Of a DNA stretch of 38,073 bases, positions 1 through 7,780 are shown piece by piece. Source of the DNA: Candidatus Gottesmanbacteria bacterium RIFCSPHIGHO2_01_FULL_40_15 (GTDB lineage: Bacteria; Patescibacteriota; Microgenomatia; 2-02-FULL-39-11); contig MFJF01000005.1 in NCBI GenBank assembly GCA_001779115.1, forward strand, positions 38,849 to 76,921, in the 5' to 3' direction. A program made the translations under genes and the position numbers. How positions within the stretch are numbered: position 1 is the first letter of the stretch; every line of letters begins with the position of its first letter. Below the pieces are notes generated by a model. That model did no database searches and was not told the origin of the DNA. It worked only from the letters and a program-made list of their open reading frames with translations.

Positions 1-205
1 TCTAAACCGGAAGGCATGATGACCGAGTGAAACGAGGGCAATCCCACCCGCAGCAATCTCCGACAGGACCGACAAAGACGGATGCTTTCCCGAGGTCCGA
101 GGTTGAGAGCACCCCGATAAATATCGGGGCGGTAGGGCGACTTTAATCGTCAACCGAGAGAAATTGTCATCTAAAAACAGAATCCGGCTTACGAGCTTCC
201 GCAGG
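1..205 (+). ncRNA. rnpB: RNase P RNA, 3' portion (5' end off the window)
   Basis: Catalytic RNA of RNase P, which trims the 5' leader of tRNA precursors. The conserved 3' signature ACAGAATCCGGCTTA at about 176-190 matches the bacterial consensus ACAGAACCCGGCTTA, preceded by the GAGAGAAATTGTCATCTAAA stretch. The GTGAAACGAGGG segment near 27-38 fits the conserved GTGAAA core region. A perfect hairpin CCCCGATA/TATCGGGG (112-129) would be a peripheral helix. The 5' conserved GAGGAAAGTCC region is not present, so the gene is cut by the window edge. The 3' end near 202-205 is estimated; the downstream TCCGC/GCGGA stem followed by a T-rich stretch may end transcription. It converges on the perM-like gene. 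Confidence 0.85.
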
Positions 206-230
206 TTTTTTGGCGGATTATTTATTTATA

Positions 231-1217
231 TCAGGTAATACCGGCAGCGGATCCTTTCAATCGGAAGTATTGGGTAAAGACAGTTTCAACAGTAACAACA
301 ATCGGGACGGCCAATACTGCTCCCCCGATTCCACCGATTTTTAAACCGACCAATATTGCCAAAATTGTAACCAGAGGGGGCACCCCGACAACCCGGCTCA
401 TTACAATCGGAACAACAATCTGGTTCTCCAATTGCTGAATGGCAAAATAGAGTATGATCATAAAAACAGGATGGAGACTTGATACCGTAAATGAAACGAT
501 TATTGCCGGTAATGAAGCCAAAATTGGTCCTATATTGGGGATTATTTCGAGAATCCCGGCAAGAATTGCCAAAGGCAAAGCAAAAGGAATTCCCAATAAT
601 ACAAGACCGATGTAGGTGAATATGCCGATACTTAAAAGTAATGCCAGCTGTCCCCTAACCCAGGCACCTAACCGCTCTTCAACCTTTTTAATGACAGTGA
701 TTACCGTTTCACCCGGGCCATCCCCCAAAACTTGCTGAAGATAAGCATCCAGATTCTTTCTCTCAAGAGTGAGATAAAAGGTGATGACGAAAATTGTAAA
801 TAGCGCAACGATATTATTGAATATACCCAACGAAACTTTAAAAATATTCTCGCCTAAGGTTGTTATCTGCTGTGAAAAACTCCTGGGGTCGATATCGGCT
901 TGTGGTAAAAGGATATTCAAATATGAGGGTAATCTTTCCGCCAGGTTTAAAGTTTGGTTGACCAACGGAGGCAGAATTGTTGAGCCGGCAAAAATAATCA
1001 CCAGAATTAACCCTATATATATGAGGATGATACCTAAAACTCTGGGGATGCGGTATTTTTCAAGACCGTCAACCATCGGTTTGAATGCCGACATCAAAAT
1101 AAAAGAAATGAACAACCAGGAGATTATTTCCGCTATCTGGAAGAGAAATCTTAAAAACAGAAGGAATATTACAGTAAATATTATGGTTTTATGGGAAATT
1201 TCAATTCTTTTCGGCAT
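231..1217 (-). CDS. PerM / AI-2E family transporter
   Basis: Polytopic inner-membrane protein of the PerM/AI-2E exporter family (PF01594), 328 residues, about the usual length. It shows two N-terminal hydrophobic segments (about 12-45 and 60-85), a soluble central loop, and a C-terminal block of helices. The family-typical motif EIIPNIGPILASLPA lies near residue 220, and a QQLENQIVVPIVMSR stretch near 262. The substrate cannot be told from sequence; family members have been linked to autoinducer-2 export or Na+/H+ exchange. It starts 13 nt after the miaA stop and is probably the last gene of the miaB-miaA operon. No clear Shine-Dalgarno sequence precedes the ATG. Confidence 0.9.
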   Translation of the reverse strand: MPKRIEISHKTIIFTVIFLLFLRFLFQIAEIISWLFISFILMSAFKPMVDGLEKYRIPRVLGIILIYIGLILVIIFAGSTILPPLVNQTLNLAERLPSYLNILLPQADIDPRSFSQQITTLGENIFKVSLGIFNNIVALFTIFVITFYLTLERKNLDAYLQQVLGDGPGETVITVIKKVEERLGAWVRGQLALLLSIGIFTYIGLVLLGIPFALPLAILAGILEIIPNIGPILASLPAIIVSFTVSSLHPVFMIILYFAIQQLENQIVVPIVMSRVVGVPPLVTILAILVGLKIGGIGGAVLAVPIVVTVETVFTQYFRLKGSAAGIT

Positions 1218-1230
1218 GACAAAGAAATTA

Positions 1231-2241
1231 TCAATTTCGAGTATACCATTTATCAGCCCTTTCCACTATTTTCACATCATAATCGGGCTCTGAAATATCA
1301 AACTCCAAAACTTTATTTTTGAATTCTTTTTTCATTTTGTTAAACCATGTAAGCTGGCGTTTGGCATAATTAAATTCTTCGATTTTCCACTTTTGTACAA
1401 TGGCTTTCAATTGATCGGGAGTTAAATTTTTTCCCTTTTTAAGATATTTAAAAAACTGGGGATATGGTATGGCTGACAAAGCCGGTAACCGCTCATCCAA
1501 TCTCCTTTCCATGAGTTTTTTTATTTCGGAAAGAACATCTTCGGTCAATCTCTTTTTTACTCGGAGATTGATCAATTGGTGAAGAATTTTTTTCGAAGCT
1601 GTCAGATAAAGCATCATCCAGTCGTCTGATGTTACCGGCGCATTAGTTGAATAATTAATTCCTGAAGTTTCTATCGCCCTTATCAACCTTCTTTTATTAT
1701 GCCGGTCTGATTGATTCATTTTTTTAAATCTGACAGGATTAATTTGTCTTAAAATTCCGGACAGTTTTTCAACCGTCACCGGCTCCAATTTTTTTCTTAA
1801 TTTATAATCGGGAGGAATATCCAAACTCTCCATAGGGCTTATCAGCGTTTTAATATAGAATCCCGTGCCGCCTACAACTATCGGTATTTTGGATCTTTTC
1901 CGGATATCGGTAATTACCAGCCCGGCCAAGCGGCGAAAATCAGCCGGATTAAAGATAAACCCCGGGTCTGTGAGATCAACCAACCAAACGGGAATTCCCA
2001 TTTTTTTCCTGTAACCGACAGTAAAATTATTATTTTTAATATTCAACCGGCGGTTTTCGATAACCAGAAAAGATGCCGGGGAAATATCTTTCCCGGTGGC
2101 TATATCCAATCCCCGGTATACATGGCGGCTATCAGCTGATATTAATTCCCCGTTCAATCTTCTTGCCAATTTTACGGCGAGGGCAGTTTTGCCTACGGCT
2201 GTAGGTCCGGCAATGATAAGAAGTTTATTTTTTTGTGCCAT
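1231..2241 (-). CDS. miaA: tRNA dimethylallyltransferase MiaA
   Basis: Transfers the dimethylallyl group from DMAPP to N6 of adenosine 37 in tRNAs that read UNN codons, the first step of ms2i6A synthesis. The P-loop GPTAVGKT is at residues 12-19, followed by DSRHVYRGLDIATGKD, equivalent to the family DSRQVYRGMDIGTAK motif. The VGGTGFYIKTLI motif is near residue 122 and DRHNKRRLIRAIE near 178. The length of 336 residues is slightly above the family norm of about 310. It overlaps the end of miaB, the next enzyme of the same pathway, by 17 nt, so the two are surely co-translated. Confidence 0.96.
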   Translation of the reverse strand: MAQKNKLLIIAGPTAVGKTALAVKLARRLNGELISADSRHVYRGLDIATGKDISPASFLVIENRRLNIKNNNFTVGYRKKMGIPVWLVDLTDPGFIFNPADFRRLAGLVITDIRKRSKIPIVVGGTGFYIKTLISPMESLDIPPDYKLRKKLEPVTVEKLSGILRQINPVRFKKMNQSDRHNKRRLIRAIETSGINYSTNAPVTSDDWMMLYLTASKKILHQLINLRVKKRLTEDVLSEIKKLMERRLDERLPALSAIPYPQFFKYLKKGKNLTPDQLKAIVQKWKIEEFNYAKRQLTWFNKMKKEFKNKVLEFDISEPDYDVKIVERADKWYTRN

Positions 2242-3442
2242 TAATTAAATCTTCAAGAATTTGCCAGCGCTTTTTTTTCTCATTATGGGGAACATCATCT
2301 TTGAATACTTTATGCGCGGCGGTTTGGGGCCTGTCTGAATACATTGATATATAGGCTTTATAAAATCGGGCCCTTTTTGCCAAATCGAGGGTTGAATTAA
2401 ATTCTTTTTCCGTTTCCCCGCAGAAACCGACGATAATGTCAGTTGAAATACGGACATTTTTTATTTTTCCTCTTATTTTATCCAAAAGGCGCAGATATTG
2501 TTCCCCGGTATACCAACGGTTCATCCTCTTCAATACCGAATTGCTACCTGACTGAACCGCGATATGCAGGGAACGGGTAATATTTCCATGCCGGCTGATC
2601 ACATCAATCAGCTCATCGGAAAAATCCCAGGGATTGCTGGAAATGAAATTAACCGTTTCCAAATCAGATATTGAAGCAATATCTTCCAATAACATGGGAA
2701 AAAGAGTAGGAATCCGGAGGCGATTAAGATGTTTGACATATACCGGTTTTACCAGCCGGCCGTCATTTAAAGAGTAATTCTTAATAACTTTTCCGGAAAT
2801 ATTTTCTTTTTTACCAAAATAAGTTTTATGCCAATCCCGTAAAACCTGAACATTTTCCGCACCGGCAACCAAATCCGCACCATAAGAATTGACATTCATA
2901 CCCAAAAGGGTTATTTTTTTAAAACCTTTTTTTATAAGCTGCCGGCATTCATTTAGAATTTCATCATAAGGCCGGCTTATTTCCCTTCCCCTGGTGAAAG
3001 GAACTACACAAAATGTACAGAAATTGTTACAACCGTTGGAAACGGGAACCCAGGCGGTAATTATGTCAGATCTTACCGGTTCATGATCAAAACCGACTTC
3101 TTCGATCGGCAGAAATTCATCAACATAAGGCATCCTTTTTTTTATCAGACGGAGAAAATTTCCGGTTTTATCCCTGACAGCCATACCGACCATACAACCG
3201 GTTACAATTATTTTTTCCGGTAAGCCGTTTTTTAATTTATTAATTACCAGATTGTTAACGGTTCCGTAAACACGGTGTTCGGCCATTTGTCTGACCATAC
3301 AAGTATTTATAATAACGCGGTCGGCTTTATATATATTGTTGACCCTGACCATACCGCGACTTTCCAACATTGCGGCAATTCTTTCCGAATCCGATTCATT
3401 TTGTTGGCAACCGAAAGTCTTTATGTAATATGTTGGACTCAT
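2225..3442 (-). CDS. miaB: tRNA i6A37 methylthiotransferase MiaB (no TRAM domain)
   Basis: Radical SAM enzyme that adds the 2-methylthio group to i6A37 of tRNA. The N-terminal UPF0004 domain carries three cluster cysteines (FGCQQNESDSE, INTCMV, VTGCM), and the radical SAM CxxxCxxC is in SNGCNNFCTFC. The length is 405 residues against about 440-460 normally. The chain stops shortly after the SDRPQTAAHKVFKDDVP segment, so the C-terminal TRAM RNA-binding domain is missing. There is also an insertion of roughly 50 residues after LLGMNVNSYGADL. RimO or MtaB are alternatives, but the tandem with miaA favours MiaB. It is first gene of its operon, with a -10 box almost touching the start codon. Confidence 0.93.
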   Translation of the reverse strand: MSPTYYIKTFGCQQNESDSERIAAMLESRGMVRVNNIYKADRVIINTCMVRQMAEHRVYGTVNNLVINKLKNGLPEKIIVTGCMVGMAVRDKTGNFLRLIKKRMPYVDEFLPIEEVGFDHEPVRSDIITAWVPVSNGCNNFCTFCVVPFTRGREISRPYDEILNECRQLIKKGFKKITLLGMNVNSYGADLVAGAENVQVLRDWHKTYFGKKENISGKVIKNYSLNDGRLVKPVYVKHLNRLRIPTLFPMLLEDIASISDLETVNFISSNPWDFSDELIDVISRHGNITRSLHIAVQSGSNSVLKRMNRWYTGEQYLRLLDKIRGKIKNVRISTDIIVGFCGETEKEFNSTLDLAKRARFYKAYISMYSDRPQTAAHKVFKDDVPHNEKKKRWQILEDLINGTKK

Positions 3443-3452
3443 GGCTTTTGGT

Positions 3453-3461
3453 ATTTTAGCA
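3453..3461 (-). promoter_or_regulatory. miaB promoter, extended -10, near-leaderless
   Basis: On the minus strand TGCTAAAAT forms an extended -10 box. It ends 10 nt before the miaB ATG, so the predicted transcript start is only about 4 nt upstream of the codon. A weak -35 (TTAAAA) sits 17 nt upstream. No Shine-Dalgarno site fits between box and start. The 11-mer TGCTAAAATAC recurs exactly at the tRNA-Pro promoter. Confidence 0.6.
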
Positions 3462-3542
3462 GATAAATTCAGTTATTTTAATGTAACAACCGGTTTTTAA
3501 AATCTTTTTATCTGTTTTATACCATTCCGGAAATTTTTTGGT

Positions 3543-3548
3543 TATAAT
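3543..3548 (+). promoter_or_regulatory. -10 box of the sugar dehydrogenase gene, leaderless
   Basis: A consensus TATAAT lies 8 nt before the ATG of the dehydrogenase gene, so transcription should begin within about 2 nt of the start codon. No good -35 is visible (TACCAT at 17 nt spacing). AGGA lies too close to the ATG to serve as a Shine-Dalgarno site. Confidence 0.55.
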
Positions 3549-3556
3549 TTAGGATA

Positions 3557-4672
3557 ATGAAAAAAATTTTGATTATTTTATTTATTGTAACGGGAGGAAT
3601 CCTATTTTATTTTTCCCAATCAAATAAAGCCCAACCGACACCGCAAAAGAATCAATCGGGATCAGTTCCGGAGTTGCCTGCGGTAACGGTTATTGCTGAA
3701 AATCTAGAAACTCCCTGGGCGATTGCCTTTTTACCGGATGGCAGCATGCTGGTGACGGAACGGCCCGGCAGAGTAAAACTAATTGATCTCAACGGAAATC
3801 TGGAGGCGACACTTGTCGCTGAACTTAACCACGTCAGGGAAATAGGTGAAGGCGGACTATTGGGAATTGCCATCCACCCTGAATTCACATTAAACAATTA
3901 TGTTTACTTATATTACACTTATACCGGAGACGGTAACAATACTTTAAACCGGGTTGTACGAATGAAATATACCGGCAAAAGGCTTAGCGATGAGGAAATT
4001 ATTGTTGACGGGATTCCGGGAGAAGCAAATCACAACGGAGGAAGAATCAAGTTCGGACCCGATAATAATTTATATATTGCAACCGGAGATGCTCAAAATC
4101 CCTCCCAGGCACAAAATGTAAAATTGCTGGCAGGAAAAATTCTGCGGACGACAGATGAAGGAGTACCGGTTAAGGGAAATTCTTATGAAAACGCCGTTTA
4201 CTCATACGGGCACAGAAATGTTCAGGGGTTTGACTGGGATAGTAAGGGTAATTTATGGGCAACTGAACATGGCAGATCAGGAACTTTATCCGGTTTTGAC
4301 GAATTAAATTTTATTGAAAACGGTATTAATTACGGATGGCCTGATATACAGGGCAATGAGAACAGGGAAGGAATGCGGCCTCCGAAAAGACATTCCGGTG
4401 CTTCAACTACATGGGCTCCGGCCGGTGCGGCTTTTATAGACAACTCATTATTCTTCGGCGGATTGAGAGGATTGACTCTATATGAAGCGAAAATTGAAAA
4501 TGACAGTGTTACAGCAATTATTGAACATTTTAAGGGAGATTTCGGCAGATTACGGGAAACAATCAGGGGACCTGACGGAATGCTTTATATTTCAACAAGT
4601 AACCGTGACGGCCGTGGCGAACCGGACGAAACCGATGATAAAATAATAAGGATTAATCCGACTAAAACTTAA
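3557..4672 (+). CDS. PQQ-dependent sugar (glucose/sorbosone-type) dehydrogenase, membrane-anchored
   Basis: Six-bladed beta-propeller of the soluble glucose dehydrogenase/GSDH family (PF07995), which oxidises sugars with PQQ outside the cytoplasm; some homologues have other or unknown substrates. The 371 residues start with a hydrophobic helix (about 3-20) and a short Gln/Pro-rich linker, typical of a signal anchor. Propeller motifs are clear: LETPWAIAFLPDGSMLVTER, GGLLGIAIHPEF, GGRIKFGPDNNLYIATGDA, YSYGHRNVQGFDWD, ATEHGRSG, NGINYGWPDI and RGPDGMLYISTSNRDGRG. It is divergent from miaB, convergent with the 74-aa gene, and stands alone. No PQQ biosynthesis gene is nearby, so the cofactor would have to be scavenged, or the protein uses something else. 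Confidence 0.88.
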   Translation: MKKILIILFIVTGGILFYFSQSNKAQPTPQKNQSGSVPELPAVTVIAENLETPWAIAFLPDGSMLVTERPGRVKLIDLNGNLEATLVAELNHVREIGEGGLLGIAIHPEFTLNNYVYLYYTYTGDGNNTLNRVVRMKYTGKRLSDEEIIVDGIPGEANHNGGRIKFGPDNNLYIATGDAQNPSQAQNVKLLAGKILRTTDEGVPVKGNSYENAVYSYGHRNVQGFDWDSKGNLWATEHGRSGTLSGFDELNFIENGINYGWPDIQGNENREGMRPPKRHSGASTTWAPAGAAFIDNSLFFGGLRGLTLYEAKIENDSVTAIIEHFKGDFGRLRETIRGPDGMLYISTSNRDGRGEPDETDDKIIRINPTKT

Positions 4673-4686
4673 CTGCTTAAATAAAA

Positions 4687-4911
4687 TTATAGGTTTGATT
4701 CCAATTCCTCTATTTTGTCAGTTAAATCATCAATTGCGGCACTGAGCATAATGGCTTCCTGATGATTGATTTTTGTTGAAACGGACTCGGTCAGATCAGG
4801 TTGGCTGATTGAGATATTTTTTAATAATTTACCTTCGTAAAATGAAAGCTTTTCTTTTAGCAATTTCAACCTCTTCTCAATTTTTACTATATTGTTTTTT
4901 CTGTTTCTCAT
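4687..4911 (-). CDS. small coiled-coil protein of unknown function
   Basis: This 74-residue protein is not recognised as a known family. It is very rich in Lys, Glu, Ile and Leu. Two helical stretches, residues 8-30 (KIEKRLKLLKEKLSFYEGKL) and 50-73 (with DDLTDKIEELESNL), have heptad-like spacing and suggest a coiled-coil hairpin. It has no cysteines and no membrane segment. It follows coaBC by 22 nt and is probably the last gene of that transcript. No strong Shine-Dalgarno site precedes the ATG. It is accepted as real because it fills the gap exactly and has neighbour-like codon use. Confidence 0.55.
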   Translation of the reverse strand: MRNRKNNIVKIEKRLKLLKEKLSFYEGKLLKNISISQPDLTESVSTKINHQEAIMLSAAIDDLTDKIEELESNL

Positions 4912-4933
4912 AACCGTAACATTTTTTTATTAA

Positions 4934-6160
4934 TCAAATGATTTTTTTACTTACCAGTGCGTCCAAAATACTTTCGGCTATAATTTCTTTAGTGTTTTTT
5001 TTAATTATTTCCTCAGATCCTCCCGGCGTCACTAATTTTACTTCATTATAATCGGAAGCAAAGCCTATATCTAATCTTCCAACATTGTTAATAATTATGC
5101 AATCCGACCGGCTTTTTTCAAACAGATCCCCCACTGATTTTTTTAAGTCCGCTTCTTTCGGATTAAAAACTGCTTTAAACCCGATCAGAATTATTCCCGG
5201 GTGCCATTTTTTGATTTTATTGATGATTTTCTCGCCTGGGTTGAATGTTACGGTGAAACTTTCACTGCTGGTCAATTTACCTTTATAAGTTTTATCGGGA
5301 ATAAAATCTGATACTGCTGATGAATGGAAAATTATATCATATAAAGGAGAATATTTTTCAAGTATTCCTGACAAATCGGAAACAGTTGAAAAGGTTACCT
5401 GTTTAAAAGGATAATCCGTTTCAGCAGCATTTTGAGACCGGAGCAGCAATACTTGCGCCCCTCTTTTGTAACAGGCTTCGGCCAGAAATTTTCCCATTTT
5501 ACCGCTTGCCTCGCTGTTAATTGACCTGACCTGATCAATGGGTTGGCGGGTCGCACCGGAGGTTATGAGAATTTTTTTGCCTAATAGCTGCTTTCTTTTT
5601 TCCAATAGATTTGAAACATATACTTCCAGATAACCCGTATTTTTTAAACGGCCTACTCCGGTATAGCCGCAGGCTAAATCTCCGCGGTCCGGATTTATTA
5701 CAAAATAGCCTCTTTTTTTTAATTTTTTCAGATTTTCCTGAACGGCAGAATTAGCCCACATATTACTGTTCATGGAAGGAGCAAAAATTACCGGACATGT
5801 AACAGCCAATATTAAAGTCGTCAGATAATCATCGGCAATCCCGTTGGCTGCTTTTCCGATTATATTGGCTGTTGCGGGTGCAATTAAAAAGACATCGGTT
5901 TTATCAGCCAGACTTATATGTTCGACTTTTTTATCCCTGATGACCGGCCGGTAATCAAAATTATCAGGAACAATCAGATTACAAACTTTGACATTATTTA
6001 CCGATGAAAACATTTCCGCCGGAAACATTCTGGTTGCGTTTTCCGTCATGACAACCGAAACAGAAATATTTTTCCGCTGAAGATTTTTTACAAAATCAAC
6101 CATTTTATAACCGGAGATTCCGGCTGATATTCCCAAAGTAAGTTGAAATTTTGCTTTCAT
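4934..6160 (-). CDS. coaBC: CoaBC: phosphopantothenoylcysteine decarboxylase / phosphopantothenate-cysteine ligase
   Basis: Bifunctional cytosolic enzyme of coenzyme A synthesis. The N-terminal flavoprotein domain (about 1-185) decarboxylates 4'-phosphopantothenoylcysteine: it has the catalytic His in VEHISLADKTD, the APATANIIGKAANGIADD flavin motif, the PSMNSNMW motif with its catalytic Asn, and the flap Cys in LACGYTGVGR. The C-terminal ligase domain begins at KKILITSGATRQPIDQVRSI, where the usual NRSSGKMG reads NSEASGKMG. The 408 residues are normal length. It follows the ABC permease gene by 20 nt without a Shine-Dalgarno site. No other CoA gene is nearby except a possible kinase near 18 kb. 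Confidence 0.95.
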   Translation of the reverse strand: MKAKFQLTLGISAGISGYKMVDFVKNLQRKNISVSVVMTENATRMFPAEMFSSVNNVKVCNLIVPDNFDYRPVIRDKKVEHISLADKTDVFLIAPATANIIGKAANGIADDYLTTLILAVTCPVIFAPSMNSNMWANSAVQENLKKLKKRGYFVINPDRGDLACGYTGVGRLKNTGYLEVYVSNLLEKRKQLLGKKILITSGATRQPIDQVRSINSEASGKMGKFLAEACYKRGAQVLLLRSQNAAETDYPFKQVTFSTVSDLSGILEKYSPLYDIIFHSSAVSDFIPDKTYKGKLTSSESFTVTFNPGEKIINKIKKWHPGIILIGFKAVFNPKEADLKKSVGDLFEKSRSDCIIINNVGRLDIGFASDYNEVKLVTPGGSEEIIKKNTKEIIAESILDALVSKKII

Positions 6161-6180
6161 ATATTGTTAACTTTGTGATT

Positions 6181-6963
6181 TCAGCTTGAAGCTGACGTGT
6201 ATCTTTTCAGAGATATTCTCCAAACATACAGGCTAAACCATAATATAAGTAAACTGACAAACAAAGTTAAAATGATAAAAGGAGTTGCCAATATTCCCAA
6301 TAACGCTTTTACAGGAAAGGACATCATAATGCCGACCGGGATAACAAAAGTAATCAATGATCTTACAGGTTGGGTGTAAACGTCTATCGGAATTTTACCC
6401 ATGCCAATTAAATCCCGGTAAATCATAATCGCATGATCGATTTCGGTGGTCAGAACCGCCAAAGACAAAACCAGAATGTGAAAAGAAGTGGCAATTACCA
6501 GGCTGTTAATTATCAGAATAATATAGGATATAATGCCGATTAAAGTTATACCGGGAATTTTGAACAGGGTGTATCCGATAATCAATATAAACGGTCCGAG
6601 AGTCATTAAATCAAGAATATCCGTCCAGCCAAAAAGCGACCGGAAAAGTGCATTGACAGGTTTAACCAATATCATGTCAAAATTACCGGAAACAATGTAG
6701 TACCTGAAGCGGTAAACTTCCCGGAAAAGCATCTGAGTTGTAGAATCGATAAAATTAAAGGTGAAATAAAAAAGCAAAACTTCATAAAAGCTATATCCGG
6801 CCAAAGCTTCTGTTTTGGTAAAAAGAAGAAGGAGAAAAGAAAAAAAGAATAAAAAGCGGATTATTTTTCCGGCTAAAAAAAGTGCAGCGCCAATCCGTGA
6901 AACAAAAAACGATTGAACTGATGATGAAGTCATTAACCACCAGACTTTAAAGTATTTAACCAT
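6181..6963 (-). CDS. ABC-2 type permease subunit (COG3694/COG4587-like)
   Basis: A 260-residue integral membrane protein of the ABC-2 permease type, similar to the paired permeases that accompany COG4586 ATPases. It has about six hydrophobic segments, among them residues 28-48, 108-130, 138-160, 200-225 and 225-248. The sequence RYYIVSGNFDMILVKPVNALFR resembles the family segment in which a conserved proline follows the first cytoplasmic helix. It lies 4 nt after the other permease gene and is the third gene of the exporter operon. The substrate is unknown; export is likely from the class of system. Confidence 0.88.
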   Translation of the reverse strand: MVKYFKVWWLMTSSSVQSFFVSRIGAALFLAGKIIRFLFFFSFLLLLFTKTEALAGYSFYEVLLFYFTFNFIDSTTQMLFREVYRFRYYIVSGNFDMILVKPVNALFRSLFGWTDILDLMTLGPFILIIGYTLFKIPGITLIGIISYIILIINSLVIATSFHILVLSLAVLTTEIDHAIMIYRDLIGMGKIPIDVYTQPVRSLITFVIPVGIMMSFPVKALLGILATPFIILTLFVSLLILWFSLYVWRISLKRYTSASS

Positions 6964-6967
6964 GAAT

Positions 6968-7780
6968 TTATTTTCCTTCAGCGGTATAAATTTTTAATCC
7001 TTTTTTCCAGACAAGCCTGGCAAAAAGATATAGAAAAAAAATCCAGAACAGAGTAATAAGAAAACCTTTTAAAATCTGGGACAGCAGAATATTACCAAGA
7101 TAAATTTTTAGCGGAAAAAATACCAGGTAGGTAAACGGCAGAAATTCAATCAGGGAATAAACAGGTTGAGGAACTATGTCCAAAGGAAAATATGTACCGG
7201 CCATAAAAGCAATTATTATGAAAAAAATAAACCGGGGTGCCCAGTATTCCCTTGACCAGAAACCGATAAATGAAATCAGAATACTGATAATAAAATAAAG
7301 TATCACTGATAAAAACAATGAAAAAATAAACAGAATAAGAAATATCGGATCTGACTGCACTATAAATCCCGGTTTTAACAGCAGTATAATTAACACAATT
7401 TCAATCACGGCAAAAAAAGTATTTATTGATTTATCGGCCAGATCACGGAAAAGGTTAAAAGCAAAATAATCCATCGGCCTGATGAGAAAATTGGATAAAG
7501 TTCCCTGATTAATTTCTTCAGCAATTCTTTGCGTCTGAGTTGCCAGAACAATACCGTTTATAAACGTAAGCAGTACTATATATGTCAGCATCTGATTCTT
7601 GGTGTAATTAAAAATCTGATTCCGATTACCGTATATGGCTGACCAGAGAAAATAAGAGATTAAAACTGATACTATAACCCTGACCCGCCAGAGAAGAAAA
7701 TTAAGCCTGTAGGCGAAGTATTCAGCTAAGTAATTTTTAGTTACATAAAAATACTTAAACACTTTTCCCTTCAAATACAA
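6968..7780 (-). CDS. ABC-2 type permease subunit (COG4587/COG3694-like)
   Basis: A 270-residue polytopic membrane protein and second permease of the same exporter. It shows about six membrane segments. The motif EEINQGTLSNFLIRPMDYFAFNLFRDLADK near residues 87-117 parallels the GNFDMILVKPVN stretch of its partner, so the two permeases are distant paralogues that likely form a heterodimer. The start overlaps the end of the ATPase gene by 26 nt, indicating translational coupling. Basic residues follow the N-terminal Met and flank the last helix. The substrate is unknown. Confidence 0.88.
   Translation of the reverse strand: MYLKGKVFKYFYVTKNYLAEYFAYRLNFLLWRVRVIVSVLISYFLWSAIYGNRNQIFNYTKNQMLTYIVLLTFINGIVLATQTQRIAEEINQGTLSNFLIRPMDYFAFNLFRDLADKSINTFFAVIEIVLIILLLKPGFIVQSDPIFLILFIFSLFLSVILYFIISILISFIGFWSREYWAPRFIFFIIIAFMAGTYFPLDIVPQPVYSLIEFLPFTYLVFFPLKIYLGNILLSQILKGFLITLFWIFFLYLFARLVWKKGLKIYTAEGK

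Noticed and set aside
112-129. Perfect inverted repeat near the left edge as a terminator
   Set aside because: It lies inside the RNase P RNA and is best read as one of its peripheral helices.
781-1293. A plus-strand open frame of 170 codons opposite perM
   Set aside because: The opposite strand encodes a clear PerM-family protein, and this frame crosses into miaA without family motifs.
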